DNA from: Gracilaria gracilis
Taxonomy: Eukaryota; Rhodophyta; Florideophyceae; Gracilariales; Gracilariaceae
Reading direction: 5' to 3'
Length of the DNA stretch: 64,000 nt
Assembly (NCBI GenBank): GCA_030374805.1
Contig: JARGSG010000024.1
Coordinates: 186,001 to 250,000 of the forward strand
Shown: positions 30,252 through 41,877 of the stretch, one piece after another
How the letters are laid out: each line of letters begins with the position of its first letter
Position numbering within the stretch: the first letter of the stretch is position 1
The notes under the pieces: model-generated
What the model saw: the letters and a program-made list of their open reading frames with translations, nothing else
Databases searched by the model: none
What the model was told of the DNA's origin: nothing
Program-made: the position numbers and the translations under genes

Positions 30252-32422
30252 ATGTCCCTGAAGCCATCTGGGGCGGAGCCGGCGGTTACCCGCAGCCGCT
30301 CCCGTGATGATGGGGATGTTCCCGATGCTCGGGTGGTTTCTAAAATCCCGATTCGGGCTAGTTCTACCCTCGCCGCGAAGGTTTCCTCACGGACTTCGAG
30401 CCAACACCTGGAACCCCGGGACCTTTCATTTCCCTCGTTGGCCAGCTCTTGGCACGTTGCCGGGACTGCTCCAGTCGCTACTGGTCCGCCTCTGGCTTCC
30501 CAGCCAGCCGCAGCTGTTGCGGCATCTCTACCTCACCGTGAGGCTGCCAACACCCCCCAGGGGAATTCTCTGGAGGACTAGGTTCGCACTCTGCGTTCCG
30601 CTCATAATACCCTAGTAGGGGAGTTTCGCGCCCTGCGCGAGGTGGTCGAGGAAGCCCTTGCTAAGGACGTTGCTGAGGACCTCCGTATTTTACGGTCTGA
30701 TGTCAACACATTGTTGGAGTGTTTGGGCTCGCCCACCGCCCTCGTAGAAGAGATTGAGTTGCGTTTCAATCGCGCCCGTCCCCGTCTGGAGACGTTGGGG
30801 CAGACCATCGTACTGGATGGTCGCTCTCCGGATGATGCGGTTGCTGCTGTGTCACAACGCGAACGGCAGCCTGGACAGGGCAAAGATCGCCGCAGGTGGA
30901 AACCCAAACGCCGAAACTACGATTAGGATTCATCGAATTCATCAGAATCTCACCCGAGTAACTCGGACAGGTCTGTCTCGACCGACTCCGAGTCGAAGGA
31001 TGGTCGCCGTGGGCGCTCTTCGCGCTCTAAGCGGTCATCTGCTACCCACGGGATGATCTGCTCCCGTACTAAGGGCAGGAGGCACTCCAGACTCCGGGAA
31101 CTGAAACCTACAAATAGGATGTATCGAAAACTACTTTCGTACCGATACTATCGGCTGGAGGATTTATCACTGGATCGCACCCCCCGTGGGACGGGCAAGG
31201 TGAAAGATTGCATCAAGCGCATGCAACTTTCACTGAGGAACCAGAACTTTCTGGAGAGGATCCAATCATGGTGTTAGATTTCCTCGCCCGCTTTGTCGCG
31301 GAAGCCGATATACTGGGGATGAACGAAGGACAAGCCTACATGACGCTGCCGTACTTTTTACGGGGAGTGGCCGAAGACCAATTTCACTCTTTAAGAGGTT
31401 CATCTAGGGCCTCCGAAGGAGGGGTGACGTGCTGGCCGGAAGCCGTCCAGTACCTCTTGAGGTCATACTCGACGAATGATGCCATTCAGTCCGCCATCCT
31501 CGCTCTGCGAGATACCCGCCAGCGTGCGGGAGAAGTTGAAACCGATTTTTCGGTACGTCTCAACAAAGCTTTCCACCGCTGTGGTAATGTATACCCCGCC
31601 GGGGAACGTTGTACGATGTTTATTGATGGGCTCGACCCCGCCATCAAGACACTCGTCGCCCGTCGTCCGGAGGATAAGCCCAAGATACCTTATCTTGAGC
31701 TGGTACAAGCCGCGCGTGCGGAAGGCGATGCACTGCGTGCACGTGTCCCTCATCAGAGGTCTAAGTCCCCTAAAGCGTTGGTGATGGAGGTCCCTTCTCC
31801 ATCTTTGTCGCTTGTGGCGAATGAACGCCCTCAACAGGGATACGACACGGTGCACTTGGCTCACGAGGAGATCGGCTCAGTTCCTACATCAAAACTACCG
31901 TCTACGACCGATACTTTTTTCGCGACCGCACAAGAAGAGCCCCTATCCTATGCGGACGGTACTCGTGTCCCAGCGGCGCGGATTCCGTATTCGAACGGAG
32001 TTTCCCGTTATCAACGGCCTGGATGGAAGGATACCCGCCCTGCGCTTCGATTCGCCGAAGTTTGGAATGGTAACCCGCAATCGGGAGCAACGAGGCTAAT
32101 TTGTCACTTGTGCTATACACATGGGCATACTTCGCCTCACTGTCTCCTCTCGATGAGGGAATTGCCAAAGGTAGTGGTCAATTACGAGGCACTCAATCCT
32201 GAGGAGAAGCGAGCCGTCCCGGTCGCATCGTATATGCGCGCCAAGACGGACTTCTCACACGTCATTCCGCAATCGCGGCATTACCCGGAAACACCGGTTG
32301 TCCCTGCTCCGCAGGCTGTTGGTCCAAACGCCACTCGCGTGGTGAACCCTCATCGAGGAGCCGAAGCCCTCGTTGTCGAGGAGCCTGAGATGCCGCCGCA
32401 GGCAGAAGATCAGGGAAACTGA
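30252..32422 (+). pseudogene. RT2 gag
   Basis: Starts MSLKPSGAEPAVTRSRSRDDG. Stops lie at 30579-30581 and 30924-30926, with a frameshift near 31208-31270. After that the gag core reads PIMVLDFLARFVAEADILGMNEGQAYMTLPYFLRGVAEDQF and ends with a zinc knuckle CHLCYTHGHTSPHC (C-x2-C-x4-H-x4-C). It has the same layout as RT1 gag, including a Ser/Asp/Arg-rich segment before the core. Confidence 0.8.
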
Positions 32423-32610
32423 AGAAGGGAGTCTCCCCTCAGGGAGAGGCCTCTTCAGAGTCGAGGCTGTTGACGCCCGAGGTGTCGTTGCCTCACTCTC
32501 CGGTGAAAATTCTGTCAAGGAGTGACACCGCTGACGGGGATTCAGAACATTTGGGTGTTCTGCGTCGACCGTAGATACGGGTAAAGAATAACCGGATTCC
32601 GGATAGAATC

Positions 32611-35600
32611 ATGGTGATGGCCAAGCGTAACTATAAGGTATACGCTGATCTTGGCCTCAACATCCAGTTTCTGGTCAGATTTCTAACTGTCCTGGATACA
32701 GGTGCTGGCCCGAACTTTATCGTGGAATCTCTATTGCCCCCGCAATTTTGGTCTCGTATCCGTCTTGACACGGGCCCGGAAGTCGCTGACGCGAACAACA
32801 ACCCGTTTGAAACGGTGGGAGTCATAGACTTGGTCGTACGACTAAGCACCTTTGTGGTGAAGCTCGACTTTATTGTTTGTCGGTCGTTGGCTGCACCAGT
32901 TATACTGGGATGTGATTACTGCGACAGGTTTGTCGATGCAGTCCGGCCCCGTCTCAGGCGCGTGAAATTGGACGACGGATCATCTATCTCGATTGTCCGC
33001 CGCCCTCTAAGATCCGCTTTGAATTAACAGGACCCACTGCCTGCTGCGCAGGAACCGCCACCCGCATCGCGGGAATCCACGAAGCTTTGCGTTGCGAAGT
33101 CACTTTCTATACCGCTGGAATCTCAGGTCATGGTACAAGTCAGTTCCCGTCAACACGGTCTTCGGGTTATTCAACCCTTATCCTCGTTGTACGAGGGATG
33201 CCAACTTGCCGTTGCGAATGGCGTTGTGCAGAGTTTACCGGATGCTCCGTTCCGTGTATTGGTTGCCAACCTTGGCACCAAACCCCAGTATCTGGTAAAG
33301 AACAAAGTAATTGGGTCTGTCACTCCGCATCCGCTGGCAATGCTCCCAACGAAGATGACGGCCGCCGATGTTCTTGGTATGGTTCCCTCTAAATAGGACA
33401 CTAACCCCGAGGCGGTCTCCACTCCGTCTAAAGAGTAGGAGGAGACTACCGTTGAAACGGAATTGAAACCGAAGGAATCGGATACGAAACCTGTTCCTGA
33501 TTCAGGAGAGCACGGACCGACGAGCTACGGCCGGCTTGACCCGATGAAGGCTCTTGAAGAGCAGGACCTCGGTCACGTACCGGTATTGCACCGCAAACAA
33601 CCCCGTAACATGCTACGGGAATTTAGCATGCTGTGGGATGGCTCTCTTGGAGAGATCAACACGACGGAGCACCGTATCGACTTATCGCCGAACGCGCGTC
33701 CGGTTGCGCAACCCCCATGCAGGGCAGGACCGAAATCTCGGGAAGAAGAGCAGTTCCAAGTGGAAAAGATGCTCTGCGCCGGGGTGATTGAGCCAGCTCA
33801 GTCACCCTGGGCTTCTTCAGTTGTACTGGCAACGAAGGCCGACGGCACGCCGCGATTCTGAATCGACTACCGCCAGCTGAACGCCGTAACTGTACGGGAT
33901 AGCTATCCCATACCACGTATAGACGAGTGTATCGACTCGCCTGGCGATGCTACCGTTTTCACGGCGTTGGATGCCAATTGGGGATATTGACAGGTCCCTG
34001 TAAGGGAAGAGGACCGCAACAAGACAGCCTTTGTCTGTCACTCCGGGTCCTACCGCTTCAAGCGGATGCCGTTTGGTTTAACCAACGCCCCCGATACGTT
34101 CCAACGAGCGGTCGATATCCTGCTCAACAGGTTCAAGTGGCGGTCGTGCTTGGTATATCCGGATGACATTATTGTCTTCTCAAATAGCCTTGATGACCAC
34201 CTCACCCATGTCAGGGAAGTTCTAACCGTGTTACGGGATGCTGGAATAACCCTAAAGCTGAGGAAGTGTGAGTTCTTCACAGATACTATCAAGTATCTTG
34301 GTCACATTATCCGTCCTGGACGGCTGTCGATCGAGGAAGCTCGCGTCAAATCCCTAATGAGGGCAAAGGAACCCCGTACTCAGACGGAACTCCGGTCCTT
34401 TCTGGGGTTAGTCAACGTCTATCGACGGTTTATCCCGAACTTTTCGGACATCGCGGCACCGCTTAACGCGCTACTGCGCAAGGGACAACCAACGAAACTG
34501 GGACCCTTAACGCCCGCGCAAGCGGAAGCGTTTAACTCCTTAAAGGAGTCTGTCACGTCAGCACCGATCCTATCGCTACCCAAATTGGGATTGCCGTACT
34601 CCGTGAACACGGACTCGAGCGACTACCAAGTCGGTTGCGCTCTTTCCCAGACCACCCCAGAAGGGGAATGAAAGCCAATTGGTTATTGGTCGCGTTCGCT
34701 GAACGTTCACGAACGGAACTACTCCGTTTCGGAGAAAGAGTGCCTCGCAGTCGTCTGGGCACTCTCGACCCTCCGCCCGTATCTCCTGGGTGTTCATTTT
34801 ACCATTTACACGGATCATTCCTCATTGAGGTGGTTGATGAGTATCTCTGATCCATCCAGGCGCCTGATGCGGTGGAGACTCCGTTAGCGGAATATGACTT
34901 TACAGTCATATATAAAAAGGGAGCGCTGAATACTCAGGCCGATGCGCTTTTGCGTCTACCGACGAGTGGGGAAGCCCTCGCAACCAAGGATGATAAGATC
35001 CCGTGCTTCTTGGTGAACGGACAGAAATCGAAAGACCCGGAATGGCCGGAAGATCTGGATATGGACGCTGACTACGACGAACTCCTCGCCTCTGGCAAGG
35101 TTGCTACTGAGGCACCCCTACCGGGGACATTTGTACCGATTGCTCTAGAGGAACTAATCCGAGAACAGTTCGGGTATCTCTTTTGCGTAAGGATACGTGC
35201 CCGTCTTAATGGTGGTGAAACCCTCCCCTTCGAGGTGAACGACAAAGGCTACCTCGTAAGGTTTGTCGAAGCTTCCCCAAAAGTCGTGGTACCGCACTCC
35301 CTGCAAACGCGGGTCCTTCAAATCTCGCATTTCCCCAAACTTGGTGGCCACTCAGGTGGAAGGAAGCTCTATCTTACCCTGAGAAGGGACTTTTACTGGC
35401 CAGCCATGGCGGTGGATTGCTACGCTACTGTACGTTTCTGTACATATTGGGCAAAGAATCGAGTCAAACTTCGGAAGAACAGCAAGCAACTGAAGTTATT
35501 CCCTGCTACGGCACCGCCCGAGTTTGTCGCGATCGAATTCCTTGGACCACTCCTCACTACTAAGAGGGGAAACAAGTTTATACTTGTGATCACCGATCGC

Positions 35601-36152
35601 TTTTCAAAGCTTGTTCGGACTATGACTCTTAGGAGGATAACCGCTTTCACGGTGGCGAATGCGTTCGTGACGCATTGGACTTTCGTCTATGGACCTCCAG
35701 TGGAGTTGTTATCCGATAACGGTAAGCAGTTCGCATCACGTTTCTTCTAGGATGTTTGCCTCATCTTGGACGTGAAGAACTTGTTCACGACTACCTGTCA
35801 TCCCCAATGTAATGGGCAGGTCGAACGGTTCAACCGGACTATGCTAGCTGCGTTACGTTCCTACGTGGCTGATCACCCAAAAACTTGGGACTTTTACACT
35901 GATGCGCTCACATTTGTATACAATACACAAGTTCACCGGACTACCGGAGTATCACCATTCGAATTGGTACTGTCGCGAACGCCCCCGCCAGTGGCGTTGG
36001 AATCCCAAGCTTCGCTGGACAACTTCCCATCCGTGGGTAACTACCGCGAGAACTGGAAACAGTGGCTCTTAAAGCTGTTACCCGCTGTGCGGAAGTCAAT
36101 GGAACCTGCACAAGCCACGTACAAACGAGATTTCGGGCAAAACCTCCTCTAA
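32611..36152 (+). pseudogene. RT2 pol: protease, RT, RNase H, integrase core
   Basis: The protease has DTGAGPNF (GAT at 32695). The RT is interrupted by stops (for example after DGTPRF and in LDANWGY) and its catalytic motif is YPDD (34156-34167) instead of Y[IV]DD. RNase H has NTDSSDYQVG, SEKECLAVVW and YTDHSSLRW, with a one-base loss near 34887. In the integrase the HHCC finger has lost its last Cys (CTYW), the first catalytic Asp is Glu (AIEFLGPLL, codon 35535-35537), and the second and third (SDNGKQF, NGQVERFNRT) remain. A stop lies at 35748-35750. This is a dead copy, still easily recognisable. Confidence 0.85.
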
Positions 36153-36228
36153 TCGCGGCCGGTAACTACGTGTTTGTACGCAATGAGTACTACAAGCCCG
36201 ATAGGGAAAAACGTCACAAGCTCTCACA

Positions 36229-38124
36229 GTGGCGGACGGACCCTTCAAGGTGATTTCTGTTAAGACCGACACTGTCGTGGTGGAAATGGGCGACACGCAC
36301 GAACGCCTTTCGCGCGGTCGCGTTGTCCTGGCCCCACCGCCCTCATCAGACGTAGTCTTGCAGAGTACAAGTTCCCCGACAACGGGTTCAGCAGTTACAG
36401 GTGCTTCGGTGGTACAACGTCCTGTGGTATTGCCACACCCCATCCGGTGCTTCTCAGATATACCGAGCTTCTCGGAACCCCCGGCTCTGCCGGATACTCA
36501 AGGTCTTCGTGACCTTACCTCTACTTCTTCCACGATGGTACGGGTAATCACCTGCCACGCGGGAATTCCACTGCACCTCCCCGTTGCTCCGTCTAAGGAG
36601 GGGGAGAAGAACGATCGCTCCGATGGAGATCTTTCGCCGTCGCAACGGAATACACGCCGTGACACACGGAAAGGTGTTGCAAGATCGCTGCCACTCTCGC
36701 GGAACAACAGCCGAATAGTAGGGCCGAGCCCCTCTCAGGGTGTGCCGCCCCCGAACGTCGACGAAACCTCCGTGGAGGAAGCTGAGCCTTCATCGTGGTT
36801 GCTGAAGCACGCGGGGAACACAACCCCTTCGGGGACGTTCGTAAGCACCTGTCAGTAGCGCTCTTTACCCGGGAAGACGCTGCGGCAAAGGAACCCAGCA
36901 GTGGGAATGGAACACCTCGTGACGAGGGAACCACCCCCGTCAAGGGCAATGGGAGTACGCGCATCGGGCGGACTTCGCACCGCGGTACACGGGGCCCGAC
37001 TACACAGTCGGAACCGCAAGCGCGGAAGGACAACCACCCCGTTGTATCAAGCCCCATACAGTGTGCCCATACCGCCCGCTGTCGGGAGATCCTCCGCCGA
37101 AGCGGTTACTCGCGTGCCACCATTGCCGCAGAATGCGAAGCGCTGCACCAGGGATGAGCCAGCGACGCTGGGCGCGGAAATCAACACCCCTCTGGGAAAC
37201 ATTCAGACAAATACGTCAGTGGCGGCCTCCACCCGGGAGCACGCCACGGCGAGAAGCCCCGCCGTTGTTAACAAAACACCTCATCATGAGGGAAGCCCAC
37301 CCATGCAAGGCAGGGCGCGCTCGCGCAGTCGCACTCCGAGCGTCTCGGCTGACCCTGAGGTCGCCGTTACTGGCGGTGATAAACCGGTCGCACCGGACAA
37401 GGAACCCGTCAAGAGCGGCACTCGAACCATGAAAGATTCGAAATTTTCCCAAGTAATGGGCACAGCGCCAGCTGTACACGCCTCACACCGGGATAAGCTC
37501 ACCAACGCCGGTTCAGCGGAAATAGCCGCTGGGCACGGGGTGCCGCGCAAGCAAAGCACGGCGCCGCCGTTGGTATGTACCCTCGCAAGGGAGGCGGATC
37601 GTACTAGGTCAACTCATGGCCAACCATTGTTGGAGTCACGTGCCCGTTCCCGGGAGAACGCGCCCCACGCGCCCCTTCCCGCTAACCGTAGACCTCCTCC
37701 GTCAGGAGATACGACGATGTCGTCACCGCCAAGGCGGCCCGCCCCACGCAGACTTGCGATAAGGGCCGACTACCACGCAAGTGGGCACTCAGACCACCGC
37801 TTGGTCAGCTCCGACACCACGGCGGTGCACTCCGACACCCTCATGAGGGACAATTTTGCCCATGATGGGAATGCTACACCGGAGATGAATACAACACGAC
37901 ACGGCCGGGACGTCTACGTACAAGAGTACGTAGTCGACCGAATAGTCAGACACTCATATCATGAGAATGGTATCTTACAATACCGCGTCAGTTGGTACGA
38001 TTATGGCCCCGAAGAGGATACAGATGAATCAATTGAACATCTTCCCCGTTTACGGTTAGTACAGTATCATCGCCGCGCTCGCACGGGACTTCCAGGAACC
38101 CTGGATAGCGCCCAGGTGGGATAG
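36229..38124 (+). pseudogene. RT2 pol C-terminus: long linker and chromodomain
   Basis: Continues pol in another frame from DGPFKVISVKTDTVVVEMGD (the GPF/Y-like end of integrase) through a ~550-residue Ser/Pro/Arg/Thr-rich linker, with one stop at 36856-36858, to a chromodomain at about 37915-38100 (VQEYVVDRIVRHSYHENG ... YRVSWYDYG). The linker is far longer than in RT1 (about 110 residues). Confidence 0.7.
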
Positions 38125-38272
38125 TCTGGACCGTGATAACGGGAATAAGAAGGAAAAGAACCTGTTAGAAGTAGATTGAAATACCGTCTAGGACGGGAAG
38201 TTTACACTGTGTGTCACCATGAAGTCATGGAATACTACCTCCGGTACTACTGGAAAAGAACTAAGTAGAGCG

Positions 38273-39868
38273 TTACTGGTTCGCACCATCACCCCCTTCG
38301 GGAGGATCGCCACCGCCGAGGTGGTGTGCAAGCGCGTCAGCCATTGCGGTGACACCTCCCGAAGCTTTGGTGGCGCTGAGGCCAGCCCCGCGAAGGAAGC
38401 GGGCAATGACCGCACTTTCTACAACCGCCCCCAAACTGGGGTTAGCTGAACCGGCGCTCGCCGTTGGTGGAGTCGGACCATTTTCCGGCTCACTTGTCGC
38501 CGCTGGTGCGGGCTGAATACCCTCGGGATCTGACGGAACCATAGCGATTGGTTCCGCCGGAGCGTCCCCGTCAGTGGAAACATTCCCGACCTCGTGGGCT
38601 GCTTTGTCTACGACCACACCCGCTTCATCGGGATCGTTATTCACAATTTGAGCTCCACCGCTGTAAGCTTGATAGTAATCGTGCGAGTCAACATACCCTC
38701 GCATGTGGTCGCTAGGGATTACACGCGGGGCATCCCTGAATTCCTCCGCTTCCTCGCGGTTAATCTCCCGGGAGTCCCACGGGTCGAAGTATATGAAGTC
38801 GCCCGCAAGCGGGGTATTTCTCCCCAAACCAGGGCCGGATCCACCACTACTCCCGTCTCGACGGCCGTTTTGTTCGATGGGAACATCGTCCCACCGAACG
38901 TCCTCGAGGTACTCGAGTAACCCCAACATTTCTTCTTCGTTGGCTCTGCCCCCGAGGGGGATCTCCATGCTCAGGCTACGGATGGCCGCTCGCACGCGGG
39001 GTTGGATGTACCACAGTCTATACTGGTCGTACGTCTCCGTGAAGATATACGCCGCCCTGCGGACTGCCCACTCGGTCACCACGACCGACCACAAACCCGA
39101 GCGGGGATCCGTCGTGAGGAACGATCCCATGTACGTGAACACTGGTAGAAGCTCGATGTAGCATCCCCATCATGCCTCCAAGGGGGACCACCACGATGGA
39201 ATCGGTACATGCCGACCTTGAAGTTGGGTGGGAGCAATCCTCTCTACCTCAACGTTCTGATACGGGACGAAATACCCTAATCGGGAGCGCCAACGCCGTT
39301 CATAACGGATGAAGTCCTGAAGAAAGTTTGACCGGGAAGCCCGGGGAAGATAACGGAACTCGGTCCGGACAATCGGTCTCTCCCAGCAAAGGGGTGCTTG
39401 CCGCGCTGCGGGAACATTCCTCCACGCGAAGGTCTCCAACGCCGCAAGGCGGTCACAGTTCGACATCTCCCCGCGCGTGCGGTATATGACTAGGTCAAAA
39501 TTGGACCCCGGAGGGTTAGGAAACTTAAATGGAGCCCGGCGTTGCCGTTGATAGCCAATCATGACCAGCGCCACATGGGCGTTGGCCACGGAGTCTCTCC
39601 CGTTACGACGGACATGGTGCACGGGAATCGCAATGCGGTTCCGCCAGTCCCATGACGCTGTAACTTCGGCGGAAATATCCCCCGGAAGGGTGTTCGAACT
39701 GTCTACATAAGACAGGATTAACGCCTCATTGAGGACAGCCAACGGATGAAACCAAGGCGCTTTCCTCAGTGTGAGGGCTCGCGACCGATTGTTCGGATTC
39801 AACTCAACTAGGGTGTCGTACGGAAGCCACCCGCGCCCCGGATATCCGGGTACAATGATCTCCGACAT
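38273..39868 (-). pseudogene. Antisense ORF of RT2, unknown function
   Basis: On the strand opposite gag-pol, between pol and the 3' LTR, one frame is open for about 530 codons apart from a single TGA at 39170-39172. The first part (232 residues from MSEIIVPGYPGRGWLPYDT) is rich in Trp, Arg and Tyr and looks globular. The second (from the Met at 39142) begins MGSFLTTDPRSGLWSVVVTEW and ends in a Pro/Ala/Glu-rich tail. The frame is open further upstream to about 40058 (Gln/Pro/Asn-rich) without an earlier ATG. I recognise no family. Antisense extra ORFs are known in some plant LTR elements. A promoter in the 3' LTR region would be needed. Confidence 0.55.
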
Positions 39869-40301
39869 CGAGTAAGGGGCGGGCGTACCGGTACCTGCGG
39901 AAACTTGGTTAGACGGCTGAGCCGTTGGTTGGGTCGGCGGAAGCGCCCCTGCTTGCGCAGATTGATTGCCGCTCTGCGGAGGTTGTTGGTTGGTGTTGCC
40001 CTGTAGCAGGGGAACGGACCGGAAGCCGATGAAGTATCCCTGCGGAGGGTGATTCGGTCACTGCCCGGACAGGTCGGTAGTCGTTAGGTCGATAACCGGC
40101 GTGGCCGGAGGACTTGTGTGTGTTGGTGTCGCTCGAGGGACGAGTTCGCGGATTGTTTCGCCTTGTGAAGGAAGAAGCGCTGCTTGTGCAGGTGAAGTGT
40201 GCTCTGTATCAAAGGGAATTGCCGGCGAGCCGGAGGAGGTCGTTTCTTTATAGCCTTGGTCCTACATCGCGTCGCTCGCGAAAAGCGTCGCGCCCTCGGC
40301 T

Positions 40302-40314
40302 AAAGAGGAAGATA
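40302..40314 (+). other. RT2 polypurine tract
   Basis: AAAGAGGAAGATA directly precedes the 3' LTR and is the plus-strand primer site for reverse transcription. Confidence 0.7.
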
Positions 40315-41069
40315 TGACGTGCAACGCCCTTCTGGAAGGAATCCTGCGACTTAGTTATTTTCCGACATGTCCGTTGGGCGCAGTATAAGACTACATATTT
40401 TGACCACTACTGTGGACTGGACACGTAGGACACGGTGAGTCAGGGAGGTTGGCACAGCATTGCTGGTATTTTACATATTTATTAGATATTATTTGCCTAA
40501 TTTAGGGAGGTTTCTACACACTATATAGTGGCAGGGCACCATGGCCCTGCCACTCAGTAAATCTCGGCAACCATGGTTGGCTCTAGACTTCTTCGCCTTC
40601 GTCCGTACTCTACTCCTCCTTGGAAGGATACGCCGTTGCTAACGGGTTGTCTATCCCCCTGCGCCAACTAAACGAACCCATTGCTGGGAGTATTTACCAA
40701 CTATTGTTGTGTTCGCCCTTGTATAAGGTGCCCTCTGACTTTGCCGTTTTCCCTTGGTCACTCTCGTGACGCCCCCGTCTTTTCGCTCTTTCTTTTGGGT
40801 TGTTTCCTGCGACTCGCGGCCTGTGCTGACACCGCGTCGCACTCGCTACACTGTGGACATTTCGCCTCCTTGGTGGATAGCACACACACGCCGCTCACGC
40901 GGAGTACCTTCTTGTCTCACCTTCCTATGCTGGTCGTGAAGGGTTGACCTCGTTCTTACACCCGACAAAGTCGTGTCATCCCTGGAAGGGCTCTACTGCT
41001 GGGTTTGCCTCGTGAGAGGAAGATCCGGACGTCTCCTGGTGTGTTCCCGCTTGCGGGCATTGCACTACA
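40315..41069 (+). repeat. RT2 3' LTR
   Basis: 755 bp, same length as the 5' LTR with about 40 differences by hand count. It is followed by CTATC. Confidence 0.95.
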
Positions 41070-41074
41070 CTATC

Positions 41075-41718
41075 CAATATGGGGTTTGGCGGATAAAGTT
41101 CCGGGTGTCACATACCGCACGGGTCCAAATGCATGGATGGATCGTCGTTTATTCTTGCAGTGGTTGAAGGAGAAGCGTGTGCTGAGGCCATTTCCAGATG
41201 GACGAAAACGTGTGTCGTTCATGGACAATTTCAATTCCCGTGCACTCAGTGACGATGTTCAAGCGGCATTGAGTGAGAGTAACACAGAAATCTGCTTGTT
41301 TCCCTGTAATGCTACTCATCTCGTGCAGCCCGCGGACAGTTTTGTTATACAAAAGTTGAAAATATACTGGCGTCACCAGTGGGATGAGCACAAAATGGGT
41401 CTGCTAGAGAATAATTTGTGGCCGGATGGAGTTAACTCGTCGGAAAAGTTGAGTAACCCTGGAAAGTGGCACTTTCTAAAGCTTGCGGCTAGGTCGGTGA
41501 GATTGATAAGCGCGCAAAGGGACAAAGATGGTGTTAGTTATGCGCGTAAGGCAATGATTAGATGCGGAATAGGTCTGAACTTGAATGGTCAATGGGAAGA
41601 GCGGCAGCTCTTCCCTGAGCTTCAGACTATCATTGCAAAGTACAGGGGTAATTTTGAAGGTCAGGAAGTTGGTTCCAGCGGAAGGAAACAGTACTTGACA
41701 CCCACACTATATATGTGA
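41075..41718 (+). pseudogene. Pogo A transposase, C-terminal fragment
   Basis: Resumes in frame from the RT2 insertion: IWGLADKVPGVTYRTGPNAW, the second catalytic Asp in SFMDNFNSRALSD, and the third in LFPCNATHLVQPADSFVIQKL, the classic pogo/CENP-B ending (LPxNxTHLxQPxD). The tail KAMIRCGIGLNLNGQWEERQLFPEL matches pogo B. The stop at 41718 is followed by GTGGGCCACA-type subterminal repeats. Confidence 0.85.
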
Positions 41719-41877
41719 GTCTCAAATACTGTGGGCCACACCAATAAAAACGTTACGTATTTAGTATGGTAACCGAACTAATGTGGGCCACACCATTTTC
41801 TGTGAGGTGCCACGAGATAAGGGGTTCCTTAATAGTGTAAGCCACGCTAGCTACAGTGTTCACCTGTACCGTTGGTA

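Larger units (their letters stand above)
29382..41069 (+). mobile_element. RT2: Ty3/gypsy chromodomain LTR retrotransposon with antisense ORF
   Basis: 11,688 bp with two 755-bp LTRs (TGA[A/C]G...CTACA), target duplication CTATC (29377-29381 and 41070-41074), a primer-binding site, gag, pol with a C-terminal chromodomain, a long antisense ORF and a polypurine tract. I count about 40 LTR differences (about 5%), so it is older than RT1. This fits its several stops and frameshifts and its mutated integrase and RT motifs. Confidence 0.95.
14580..41866 (+). mobile_element. Pogo-like DNA transposon A, host of nested insertions
   Basis: The ends are inverted repeats starting CAGGT[A/G]AACACTGTA[A/G]CTAG, flanked by TA at 14578-14579 and 41867-41868, the duplication expected for Tc1/mariner-pogo elements. 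CAG termini are common in pogo/Tigger elements. Subterminal copies of a GTGGGCCACACTA-like motif lie inside both ends. The transposase is in three pieces (14801-15301, 28858-29381, 41075-41718), separated by a piggyBac-like element and LTR element RT2. Removing both inserts and one copy of each target duplication makes the pieces collinear with the transposase of pogo B. Confidence 0.85.
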
